From Porticoccaceae bacterium (GTDB lineage: Bacteria; Pseudomonadota; Gammaproteobacteria; Pseudomonadales; Porticoccaceae): 16,348 nt of DNA. The stretch spans positions 1-16,348 of the forward strand of contig JALRJD010000019.1 of NCBI GenBank assembly GCA_023255165.1, in the 5' to 3' direction. The position numbers were made by a program, and so were the translations under genes. Below the pieces are notes generated by a model, which saw nothing but the letters and a program-made list of their open reading frames with translations, made no database searches and had not been told where the DNA came from. Below are positions 8,785-15,979 of the stretch, one piece after another (position 1 is the stretch's first letter; each line of letters begins with the position of its first letter).

Positions 8785-9461
8785 GTAAACAGCAAGAAGT
8801 TGATCCCAGCGAAAAAATCGTCCGCGAGTTTCTTCGCGCCAACCCGAGCTTTCTCGATCAAAACACCGATATTCTCGAAACCCTGGTGCTGCCCCACGAC
8901 AGTGGCAAGGCCGTGTCGCTGGTTGAGCGTCAGGTGGGCGTGCTGCGTGACCGCAATAAAGAGATGCGTTCTCGCCTCGACAATATGCTGCAGACCGCTC
9001 ATGACAATGATCTGCTGTTTGAAAAAACCAAACGCCTGGTGTTAAACCTGCTCGAGGCGAAAAATCTCGCCGCGCTGGTGGAGGCGGTCTACGACAGCCT
9101 GGGCAAGGATTTCGGGATCGACTTTTACAGCCTGACGCTGCTCGGCGACGAAGACAAACTGCCGCGCACCATGGCGCGAGTGGCAACCATGGAAAAGGCC
9201 AATGAACGTGTCGGCACCCTGCTTGGCGCCAACCGTGCGGTGTGTGGAATTGTTCGCGAAGAAGAGATGGTCTTTCTGTTTGGCGAGCGCGGTCGCCAGG
9301 TTGGATCGGTTGCCGCGGTACCGCTTCGCTACGACAGCCTCTACGGCATTCTCGCGGTCGGCAACAGTGACCCCAATTTTTATAAAAGCAGCATGGGCAC
9401 GCTTTTTCTCAGCTATATCGCCGAGATTCTCAACCGCTTGTTACCCAGCCATTTAAAATAA
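8781..9461 (+). CDS. DUF484 family protein (GAF-like, YigA-type)
   Basis: A 226-residue cytoplasmic protein of the DUF484 family. The N-terminal part has the family's VREFLRANPSFLDQNTDIL segment and LPHDSGKAVSLVERQV, then a coiled-coil like region (VLRDRNKEMRSRLDNMLQTAHDND). A GAF-like sensory domain (about 85-222) contains RKLVLNLLEAKN-type helices, FGIDFYSLTLLG and a C-terminal VPLRYDSLYGILAVGNSDPNFY. The biochemical role is unknown. In many gammaproteobacteria it lies between dapF and the recombinase gene xerC; here it ends the operon and no xerC follows. The ATG overlaps the dapF stop. No transmembrane segment or catalytic motif is visible. Confidence 0.93.
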   Translation: MSKQQEVDPSEKIVREFLRANPSFLDQNTDILETLVLPHDSGKAVSLVERQVGVLRDRNKEMRSRLDNMLQTAHDNDLLFEKTKRLVLNLLEAKNLAALVEAVYDSLGKDFGIDFYSLTLLGDEDKLPRTMARVATMEKANERVGTLLGANRAVCGIVREEEMVFLFGERGRQVGSVAAVPLRYDSLYGILAVGNSDPNFYKSSMGTLFLSYIAEILNRLLPSHLK

Positions 9462-9490
9462 TCCGCCCGCTGGGCAACCGTTTAAACTGA

Positions 9491-9523
9491 CCCCAGGCGC
9501 TGCCATCAGCGCTTGGGGTTTTT
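9491..9523 (+). terminator. Rho-independent terminator of the lptM-lysA-dapF-DUF484 operon
   Basis: A 12-bp stem (CCCCAGGCGCTG with CAGCGCTTGGGG, one G-T wobble), a four-base loop CCAT and a run of five T. The second arm is also the end of rnr on the other strand: rnr's TGA lies at 9508-9506, at the base of the loop, and its last four codons form the arm. Confidence 0.9.
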
Positions 9524-12016
9524 ATTGCCTGTTTTGGTTTTTCTGGAGCTGGCTTTTCCTGAACCGGCTTTTCCTGAACTGGCTTTAGCCGAAGCGCCTT
9601 TTGGCGCATTGCGGCGGCGCTTTGAGGGCCGCGCTGGGTCCTTGCCCGCTGCCGAGGTTCGGGAACCGGCGGAGCGTTTCTTTTTACCTTTCTGTTTGCG
9701 TTTGGCATCGTGCTCACGGGCCAGCTCAGCGGCCTTGGCCGACACTTTGACCGGCTTTCTGCCCTTTGGTGAAACCGCAGTACCCTGCTCCACCAATTCA
9801 AAATCAATTTTGCGCTCATCGAGATTAACCCGTACCACCTTGACCGCCAGCTTGTCACCGAGACGAAAGACCCGCCCGGTTCGCTCACCGACCATACGGT
9901 GCTGAGAGGCTTCGTGGTAATAGTAATCCTTGGGCAGTCCGGTGACATGAATCAACCCCTCAACATAGAGTTCGTCGAGCATCACAAACAGACCAAAACC
10001 GGTTACCGCACTCACCACACCGGAGTACTCCTCGCCAACTCGATCGACCAGATATTCACATTTCAGCCAGTTGACCACATCACGAGTGGCTTCATCGGCG
10101 CGCCGCTCGGTAACCGAAAGGTGGGACCCGGTCTCGTCCAGGCGCGGTAGCTCATAGGGATAGATATCGGCTTTCGCGATCTCGCTTGCACCCGCGACGC
10201 GAACCACATTGGCGACTTTTTTATTGCTGCGAATCAGGCTGCGAATAGCGCGGTGCACCAACAGATCGGCGTAGCGGCGAATAGGCGAGGTGAAATGGGT
10301 GTAGGCATCAAAGGCAAGACCAAAGTGGCCGAGGTTTTCCGCCTGATAAACCGCCTGACTCATAGAGCGCAGCATCACCGACTGAATCACCGAGGCGTCG
10401 TCGCGATGTTTGACCGCTCTCAGCACGCGCTGATAGTCCTCTGGCTGCGGGTCATCGCCACCACCAAGGCCGATACCCAGTTCACCGAGGAAGTCGCGCA
10501 GCGAGGTAAGGCGCTCTTCACTGGGCCCCTCATGCACCCGGTAGAGTGCCGGCAGTTTGGCTTTTTCCAGAAACTGCGCGGTGCAGACATTGGCCGCCAG
10601 CATGCACTCTTCGATCAGACGGTGGGCTTCGGTGCGCTTAACCGGGATAATCTGGCTGATCTTGCGCTGACTGTCGAACAGAATACGGGTTTCCTGGGTG
10701 TCGAAATCAATCGCGCCACGCGCGCTGCGGCGCTTGTGCAACACGGTGTAGAGATCATGCAGCGAATCGATCTGCGGCAGGATGGCGGCAAACTGGCTGC
10801 CTGGGCTCTCGCCGTCGCCGGATTGTCGCTGTTCAATAATCTGCGCCACCTGGGTGTAGGTAAGCCGCGCATGGGAGTACATCAGACCTTCATAAAACTG
10901 GTATTTGGTGACATCGCCGTCGCGACTGACCTGCATCTCGCAGACCATGCACAGCCGGTCTTCCCGCGGGTTGAGCGAACACAGACCGTTGGAGAGTTTC
11001 TCCGGCAGCATCGGCACCACATGGTTGGGGAAATAGACCGAATTGCCCCTCTCAAAGGCCTGGCGATCCAGCGCACTGCCGGGCTTGACGTAATGTGAGA
11101 CATCGGCGATGGCGACAATTAACTTCCAGCCACCACGCGGCCGCGGCTCGCAGTAGACCGCATCATCGAAGTCGCGGGCATCTTCACCATCGATGGTGAC
11201 CAGCGGCAGCGAGCGCAGATCAACACGAAAATCCTTGTCGGTCACTTCGTCGGGTATAGCGGCGGTTTCACTCTGAACCTCATCGCTCCACTCGTGGGGA
11301 ATACCATAGTTGCGGATTGCCACTTCGATCTCGAGACCGGGATCCAGGTGATCACCCAACACTTCACTGATATAACCGCTGGGTGGGCTGTTGCGCGAGG
11401 GCGCTTCGGTAATATCCACCAGCACAATCTGACCGGGCTCGGCGCCGTTGAGTTTATCCGCGGGAATTAAAATATCCTGGCTGATGCGCGGGTTGTCCGG
11501 GCGCACAAAATGGATGCCGCTCTCTGAAAAATAACGTCCCACCAGCTGTTTGGTCTGGCGCTCGACCACATCCACCAGAGTGCCCTCGGGCCGCCCTCGG
11601 CGATCCCAGCCGGCGATGCGCAACAGCACAATATCGCCATCAAAGACCCGGCGCATCTGGCGGCTGGAGAGATAAATATCCTGTTCGCCGCCCTGCAACG
11701 GGCTGACAAAACCATAGCCTTCCGGATGGCCGATAACCCGGCCTTTAATCAGATTGAGTTTATCCAGGGTGCCGTAGGCATCGGCCCGGTTGCGGGCGAT
11801 CTGCCCGTCGCGCTCCATGGCGCGCAGACGCCGGCGCATGGCTTCGATCTGCTCGTCGTCGACCAGCTGCAAACCAGCACAGATCTCCGCATGGGTCAGT
11901 GGTCCGACGCTTTCGTGCAGATAGTCGAGCACAAATTCGCGGCTTGGAACCGGACGCTGGTAGCGCTCCGCTTCGCGGCTGGCGTGGGGATCGATCGGTT
12001 TTTGCTTGCGGGCCAT
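9506..12016 (-). CDS. rnr: Ribonuclease R
   Basis: A 3'-5' processive exoribonuclease of the RNase II/RNB family that degrades structured RNA, defective rRNA and, with tmRNA, non-stop mRNA. The 836 residues show, in order: an N-terminal winged helix (about 25-85), two cold-shock domains (about 85-250), the RNB catalytic domain with DGEDARDFDDAV holding D276, D282, D284 and D285 (E. coli 272-281), an S1 domain near 650-735 (VVSAVTGFGLFVMLDELYVEG) and a Lys/Ser/Gly-rich basic tail. I chose the ATG at 12016 because MARKQKPIDPHASREAERY matches the family; a TTG ten codons upstream (12046) is also open. AAGGA lies 13 bases before the ATG, rather far. It is convergent with DUF484; the rlmB gene that often follows rnr is absent. 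Confidence 0.96.
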   Translation of the reverse strand: MARKQKPIDPHASREAERYQRPVPSREFVLDYLHESVGPLTHAEICAGLQLVDDEQIEAMRRRLRAMERDGQIARNRADAYGTLDKLNLIKGRVIGHPEGYGFVSPLQGGEQDIYLSSRQMRRVFDGDIVLLRIAGWDRRGRPEGTLVDVVERQTKQLVGRYFSESGIHFVRPDNPRISQDILIPADKLNGAEPGQIVLVDITEAPSRNSPPSGYISEVLGDHLDPGLEIEVAIRNYGIPHEWSDEVQSETAAIPDEVTDKDFRVDLRSLPLVTIDGEDARDFDDAVYCEPRPRGGWKLIVAIADVSHYVKPGSALDRQAFERGNSVYFPNHVVPMLPEKLSNGLCSLNPREDRLCMVCEMQVSRDGDVTKYQFYEGLMYSHARLTYTQVAQIIEQRQSGDGESPGSQFAAILPQIDSLHDLYTVLHKRRSARGAIDFDTQETRILFDSQRKISQIIPVKRTEAHRLIEECMLAANVCTAQFLEKAKLPALYRVHEGPSEERLTSLRDFLGELGIGLGGGDDPQPEDYQRVLRAVKHRDDASVIQSVMLRSMSQAVYQAENLGHFGLAFDAYTHFTSPIRRYADLLVHRAIRSLIRSNKKVANVVRVAGASEIAKADIYPYELPRLDETGSHLSVTERRADEATRDVVNWLKCEYLVDRVGEEYSGVVSAVTGFGLFVMLDELYVEGLIHVTGLPKDYYYHEASQHRMVGERTGRVFRLGDKLAVKVVRVNLDERKIDFELVEQGTAVSPKGRKPVKVSAKAAELAREHDAKRKQKGKKKRSAGSRTSAAGKDPARPSKRRRNAPKGASAKASSGKAGSGKASSRKTKTGNKNPKR
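9546..9590. repeat. 15-bp tandem units encoding the RNase R basic tail
   Basis: Three 15-base units (GAGCTGGCTTTTCCT, GAACCGGCTTTTCCT, GAACTGGCTTTAGCC) encode ASSGK/AGSGK/ASSRK-type five-residue repeats on the minus strand. Such Lys-rich disordered tails are common in RNase R and vary in length between strains. Confidence 0.7.
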
Positions 12017-12046
12017 AATGGGGTGTTTATCCTTGGGTTGGTGCAA

Positions 12047-12082
12047 CAGTCTATTGTTATGCGGCTCAGTCTATGTGTTATG
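12047..12082. repeat. Direct repeat in the rnr leader
   Basis: CAGTCTATTGTTATG (12047-12061) and CAGTCTATGTGTTATG (12067-12082) differ by one inserted base and are 20 bases apart, about two helix turns. They lie upstream of the rnr start and downstream of the sRNA terminator, where an rnr promoter or a regulator site would be. Only weak promoter matches are visible here (minus strand TTTACT, 17 bases, TAGACT). Confidence 0.5.
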
Positions 12083-12112
12083 GGCAATAGAGTAAAAGGA
12101 ATTCGCCGGGCC

Positions 12113-12148
12113 AAAAAAAACCCGGATCAGGCGCATGCCCTATCCGAG
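12113..12148 (-). terminator. Strong Rho-independent terminator upstream of rnr
   Basis: On the minus strand CTCGGATAGGGC, loop ATGC, GCCTGATCCGGG form a 12-position stem with a single A-G mismatch, followed directly by eight T (12120-12113). No protein gene on this strand ends just upstream; the nearest, the hybrid kinase, stops 420 bases earlier. The terminator therefore points to a separate non-coding transcript or a very long 3' UTR. Confidence 0.88.
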
Positions 12149-12507
12149 TTCTAGTGGGGGAGTTACCCTATCTGAGCTAACTATTACTAATACTGTTAAA
12201 AAGTGACTACTACTAAAAACTTACCATTAACCTCTATCAGACTATCAATACCATACAACCAATAGCAGGTAATTAATATTGACTCGCACCGTCCCTGGTG
12301 CACGACTTCCCAGTCGCCATGTATTCATACAAACAGGTCATGGTGTGACTTCGCTGATCCGGCGTGTATCCCTACTGACCGACTCCCTGTCAGTCATGCC
12401 TCTCGCGTATGCTTATCAGCGTCGTCTGTATAAACAGCAGTGTAGGACTGTTATCTATTGCACCACTACCATCCCTTTGAACGCATCATGCTAGGGAGTC
12501 AATACAG
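12113..12507 (-). ncRNA. Candidate CsrA/RsmA-binding small RNA (CsrB/RsmZ-like)
   Basis: The stretch has no credible protein gene and ends in the strong terminator above. Its minus strand carries eight GGA motifs; four are AGGGA (around 12475, 12387, 12372 and 12295). Three GGA lie in hairpin loops: GCACC-AGGGAC-GGTGC (12301-12286), CGACT-GGGA-AGTCG (12316-12303), and ACTGAC-loop with AGGGA-GTCAGT (12394-12374); the first two hairpins sit back to back. A(N)GGA in an apical loop is the known CsrA/RsmA binding signal, and CsrB/RsmY/RsmZ RNAs are built from such hairpins. A TATTAT (12519-12514) could be the -10, giving a start near 12507 and about 395 bases; the 5' end is a guess. No standard GacA/UvrY box is visible. 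The class assignment is inference; that an RNA ends at the terminator is better supported. Confidence 0.45.
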
Positions 12508-12553
12508 GGTTCCATAATAGGCATCTGATTTGCAAAAAAACATTACACTGAAG

Positions 12554-12575
12554 AACTAATACTAAAGCATTAGTT
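12554..12575 (-). other. AT-rich dyad at the end of the hybrid kinase gene
   Basis: AACTAATGC-TTTA-GTATTAGTT on the minus strand is a nine-pair stem with one wobble, overlapping the kinase stop codon. A run of seven T begins only 13 bases later (12540-12534), too far for a good terminator. It is either a weak terminator or 3' stabilising hairpin of the kinase mRNA, or a binding site upstream of the candidate sRNA promoter (centred about 57 bases before the guessed start). Confidence 0.4.
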
Positions 12576-14828
12576 TTGCGGCTCAGTTACCAGGAAGTTT
12601 TCGATGTGTTCACGTATCTGTTTAACCCGAATCAGGTTCTTTTCGGCGTTCAGAGAGCTGTAATCGGCCCGGAATGCCATCACCATATCGCGCAACTCGG
12701 TCATGCCATACAACCCGGAAAGCCCCATCAGATCGTGGATAATCTCCCGCAGGCTGGCGTTTTCATTGTTTCGCAGCTGCTCCTCAAGCCGGTCCAGGCT
12801 GCCGTAGAGGGCCCTTTTCAGCTCTTCAACCGGCACCACCGTCGACAGCAGTCCAGCGCCTTTGGGTGCCGGCTTGTTGGAATAACTCGCCACCACCGAG
12901 GTCAGCGCATTGATCAACTCGTTTTCATTAACCGGCTTTAACAACAGCCTGGCGGCACCGGCTTTGGTGATTCGCTCCCGTTCAGCCATCGTGACATCAG
13001 CGGTCAGGGCGATAATTGGCGGGCTCTCGCCGGACTGCTGGATAATCGTCTCGCTGGCGGCGACACCGTCAATAACCGGCATATGGATATCCATCAAAAT
13101 GGCGTCCACATGCAGTTTGCTGGCAATTTCAATCGCCTCCTGACCGTTGTTGGCGGTCAGGCAGCTGGCGCCGTAGCTCTTGAGCAGCCGCACCAGCAAC
13201 TTCTGGTTAAAGGCGTTATCTTCGGCAATCAGTATGGTGACACCATCCAGCACCTGATCTGCGGATCTGCGGTGAGTTGAAGCGCCAACCAGAGTCTCAC
13301 TGTTGGGTATGGCATTTTCGGTCAGCTCACAGGTAAATGAAAACACCGATCCTTCGTCCACTTTACTGTGCACGGTTATTTCGCCACCCATCACATGAAC
13401 CAGGTTTTTACAGATCGACAGGCCAAGTCCGGTACCGCCAAAACGGCGATTGATCGAGGTGTCTTCCTGGGAGAAGGGGTCAAACAGAGTCGGTATTTTC
13501 GATTCTTCGATGCCTTTGCCGGTATCGGCAACCGAACATTCCAGAGTGACCTTGCCGCCAATATTACTCAGGCAGCGAATATCGACTTTGACGCTGCCGG
13601 CGTCGGTAAACTTGATCGCATTGCTCAGCAGATTGCTGATCACCTGAGTAAACCGCACCGGATCTCCCACGAGGGCTCGCGGCACATCGCTGGCAATGCT
13701 GTAACTCAGCGTCAGCCCCTTGACCTCGGCGCGCTGGCGGTGAATGGCCATAACATCGGCGATCCACGACTTAATATAAAATGAGATTTTCTCCAGCGTA
13801 AAACCACCGACCCGGGCTTTGGAGAACTCGAGAATATCGTCAATCATGGTCAGCAACATACTCGATGACATGCCGATAATACGCAGATTCTCTTCGCGCT
13901 TGGCGGGGTCGATCTCGATCGACAACAGTTTCGAAAAGCCGATCACCGCTGTCAGCGGCGTGCGCAACTCGTGACTCATGCGGGCAAGGAACTGATCCTG
14001 AGCTTCCATCGCCTCTTCCAGTTCAATCAGGGTGATCTGCAACTGCGCGGTTGCGCGGGCCACTTCGCTCTGCATACGCACATTGGACTGGCGCACACTG
14101 GTGGCCAGCTGATTGATACCAGAGGCCAGCTTACGCACCTCGACGGGACCATTTTCAACCGCCAGATTGGTCAGATTACCGGCCTCCATCGACTCCACCA
14201 CCTCGGTCAGTGATTCAACCGGTCGCGAAATACTGCGGCCGATTCGCATCGACAACCAGGCGGCCACTAGCAGGCCCAGGGTTGAAACCAGCAATATGGC
14301 AAAGATGCCCTCGCGATACTGCTGCTCAAGTATTTTGTCGGTGAGCGAAACAACCACCCAGCCCAGTACTTCCGGCCGTGGCGCCTGCCCTTCATCGTAA
14401 TCTTCCAGCGCCGGCGGTGTCAGCGTGACCCGGGAGTAGTAGTACCAGTTGTGGTCGACAAACCGCGGCCTGCCGAATTCGTTGGAACCGGGAATGCCCA
14501 CAGCCTTCGCATCCAGCTCGCCGATCGCCACACTGGAGCGCTGACTGGCGTTGTAAAAAAGCAGTCCGTTGACCGCCGGAATATCGAGCACGGACTCGCC
14601 GAGGTCGGTCAGCATCTGCTGGTTGTTTGAGTAGAGGGCAAATTCAGCGTTGGCGGCAATTTGCTGCGCAGCAACCGAACCGGTGTTGTGCAGGTTGGCC
14701 AACAGCACTGCACGCTGACTGGAGATCATATAGCTGGCCAGCACAATACACAGCAGTGTCAGCGGCAACAGCGAGGTGATCAACAGCCTCGAGTGGATAC
14801 TGGAAAATTGTCTTTTTCTCTGTGTCAC
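12570..14828 (-). CDS. BarA/GacS-type hybrid sensor histidine kinase with receiver and Hpt domains
   Basis: The 752 residues are arranged as: membrane helix (about 14-36), periplasmic domain (37-172), second helix (173-192), HAMP (193-245), coiled coil, HisKA with H286 in SHELRTPL, HATPase with N403 (NLLSNAIKFT), DTGKGI (435-440) and GGTGLGL (464-470), receiver (530-650) with E536/D537, D580, T609 and K631, and an Hpt domain with H698 in HDLMGLSG. All phosphorelay residues are present, so a four-step His-Asp-His-Asp relay is expected, ending on a response regulator that is not in this window. The GTG start is backed by GGGGAG seven bases upstream, within the end of the substrate-binding protein gene, four bases away. 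The layout equals BarA/GacS, but orthology cannot be shown here and the periplasmic domain may differ. Confidence 0.92.
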   Translation of the reverse strand: MTQRKRQFSSIHSRLLITSLLPLTLLCIVLASYMISSQRAVLLANLHNTGSVAAQQIAANAEFALYSNNQQMLTDLGESVLDIPAVNGLLFYNASQRSSVAIGELDAKAVGIPGSNEFGRPRFVDHNWYYYSRVTLTPPALEDYDEGQAPRPEVLGWVVVSLTDKILEQQYREGIFAILLVSTLGLLVAAWLSMRIGRSISRPVESLTEVVESMEAGNLTNLAVENGPVEVRKLASGINQLATSVRQSNVRMQSEVARATAQLQITLIELEEAMEAQDQFLARMSHELRTPLTAVIGFSKLLSIEIDPAKREENLRIIGMSSSMLLTMIDDILEFSKARVGGFTLEKISFYIKSWIADVMAIHRQRAEVKGLTLSYSIASDVPRALVGDPVRFTQVISNLLSNAIKFTDAGSVKVDIRCLSNIGGKVTLECSVADTGKGIEESKIPTLFDPFSQEDTSINRRFGGTGLGLSICKNLVHVMGGEITVHSKVDEGSVFSFTCELTENAIPNSETLVGASTHRRSADQVLDGVTILIAEDNAFNQKLLVRLLKSYGASCLTANNGQEAIEIASKLHVDAILMDIHMPVIDGVAASETIIQQSGESPPIIALTADVTMAERERITKAGAARLLLKPVNENELINALTSVVASYSNKPAPKGAGLLSTVVPVEELKRALYGSLDRLEEQLRNNENASLREIIHDLMGLSGLYGMTELRDMVMAFRADYSSLNAEKNLIRVKQIREHIENFLVTEPQN

Positions 14829-14832
14829 GCCG

Positions 14833-15900
14833 CTACTCCCCGCCCAACCGCTGTCGGTAAAATTTTTCTTTTCTCAATGGCACATTAAGGGTCGCAGCCA
14901 CCGAATAATTAAAATGAATGGAATAATATTTTGGTGTGTAGGCACGCCCGGCCCGATCAGGTGAATCCGCCGTTTCAGCGATCAATTCAAGGGTCTGCAT
15001 GGCGACATTTTCAGGCGAGGAATAGATCGCAGCCAGCGCCCCCGCCTTGAGATAGGTGCGTGAAAAGGCGATAACCGGGACTTTGTGCCGGTAACTCAGA
15101 TGCAGTATCCATTTGGCGGTGGCCAGATTGATCAGACGGCTGTCGGGTACCGGGATAAAGACATCACTGTCGCGCAATACCGGCTCGATTTTGTGGATCG
15201 GGTTGTCTCTGGCGCCAATTCGGACAAACTGCGGCTGCATGCCCGCCGCACTGATAATGTCTGTCAGTTCGGTCTGTCGGCCAACCGCGGAGGGGCCCAA
15301 CATCACGCCGACTTTTTTCGCCGCCGGCAGAAGCAACTTTGCCAGGCGGGCGCTGCGGCTGGTGGGCTGATCAATACTGATGGACGAGACGCGCCTGGCC
15401 AGTGCCTGTTCGACTGAGCCGTAATATTTTCCGGCCAGTGCGATGAATGAACTCTCGGTTATCAGGGCGCTGAGGATCGGCACATTGGGTTGGTATTGAT
15501 AGGCGGTGTCGGCAGCGGCGGTGCCGATGGTGACAATAAGATCGGCAGATTCGATCTCACCCTGAATTTCGCCAGCGCTGCTTTTGTCGCGGGAGATAAA
15601 CTCTACGGTTGTGTGGTATTGGCCGGGAAATTGTTCCTCCAGCCCCTGCTTTACCGTGTTCAGCACCTCGAGATAGTCGGTGGCTGGCTTGCTGACAAAA
15701 AACAGCAGATTGCGGGTATCAGCACTGGTGTCAAAAACGCACAGCATCGACACAGCAAAAAGCACACAGCTCAACCAGCCCAATCGCGGCCGAGCTGCAG
15801 TAAGCTCTTTGCTGTACCCTCTGCCGTACTCTCTGCTGTGCTGTTTGCCAAATCCCTTGATGCGAGAAGGCAAATAGCTGTTTGATGAAATCCCGCTCAT
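14833..15900 (-). CDS. Periplasmic ABC-type substrate-binding protein (PF04392-like)
   Basis: About 355 residues. After an unusually long n-region (about 40 residues) a hydrophobic stretch LGWLSCVLFAVSMLCVF and the likely cleavage after TSA form a signal peptide. The mature part has a two-lobed periplasmic-binding fold: LIVTIGTAAADTAYQY, VPILSALIT, KLLLPAAKKVGVMLGPS, DVFIPVPDSRLIN and KVPVIAFSRTYLKAGALAAIY, typical of the ABC_sub_bind family. No permease or ATPase gene is next to it; instead a hybrid kinase follows four bases later, which suggests a ligand-sensing partner rather than a transporter part. The ATG at 15900 is preferred over TTG at 15906; neither has a strong ribosome site. The ligand is unknown. 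Confidence 0.82.
   Translation of the reverse strand: MSGISSNSYLPSRIKGFGKQHSREYGRGYSKELTAARPRLGWLSCVLFAVSMLCVFDTSADTRNLLFFVSKPATDYLEVLNTVKQGLEEQFPGQYHTTVEFISRDKSSAGEIQGEIESADLIVTIGTAAADTAYQYQPNVPILSALITESSFIALAGKYYGSVEQALARRVSSISIDQPTSRSARLAKLLLPAAKKVGVMLGPSAVGRQTELTDIISAAGMQPQFVRIGARDNPIHKIEPVLRDSDVFIPVPDSRLINLATAKWILHLSYRHKVPVIAFSRTYLKAGALAAIYSSPENVAMQTLELIAETADSPDRAGRAYTPKYYSIHFNYSVAATLNVPLRKEKFYRQRLGGE
15800..15837. repeat. 12-bp tandem units in the leader of the binding-protein gene
   Basis: GTACCCTCTGCC (15814-15825) and GTACTCTCTGCT (15826-15837) follow a diverged 14-base unit at 15800. On the minus strand they encode SREYGRGYSKEL, part of the extra n-region before the signal peptide. 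Confidence 0.55.
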
Positions 15901-15979
15901 ATCCAACTCAATAGCTCAGTGCAATTTGCTGTATGCGAACTCCCAATTTAGTGGCTTGTGCCTGACGTGCCCGAAAATC

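Noticed and set aside
9506..9700. Frameshift in the rnr tail
   Set aside because: A neighbouring frame also gives Lys/Pro/Glu-rich repeats, but the in-frame Lys/Ser/Gly tail is typical of RNase R and runs straight to a stop.
12279..12494. A 71-codon open frame on the plus strand in the non-coding gap
   Set aside because: It has no ribosome site, no recognisable motif, and lies antisense to the repeated GGA hairpins; composition does not look coding.
12047..12569. A tRNA-Leu or tmRNA upstream of rnr
   Set aside because: Pseudomonas relatives can have a tRNA before rnr, so I looked for a T-loop GGTTCRAAYCC and CCA end on both strands; none is present.
12570..14828. Naming the hybrid kinase gacS or barA
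   Set aside because: Domain order fits, but the gene neighbours (binding protein, TonB receptor) are not those of gacS/barA and orthology needs a tree.
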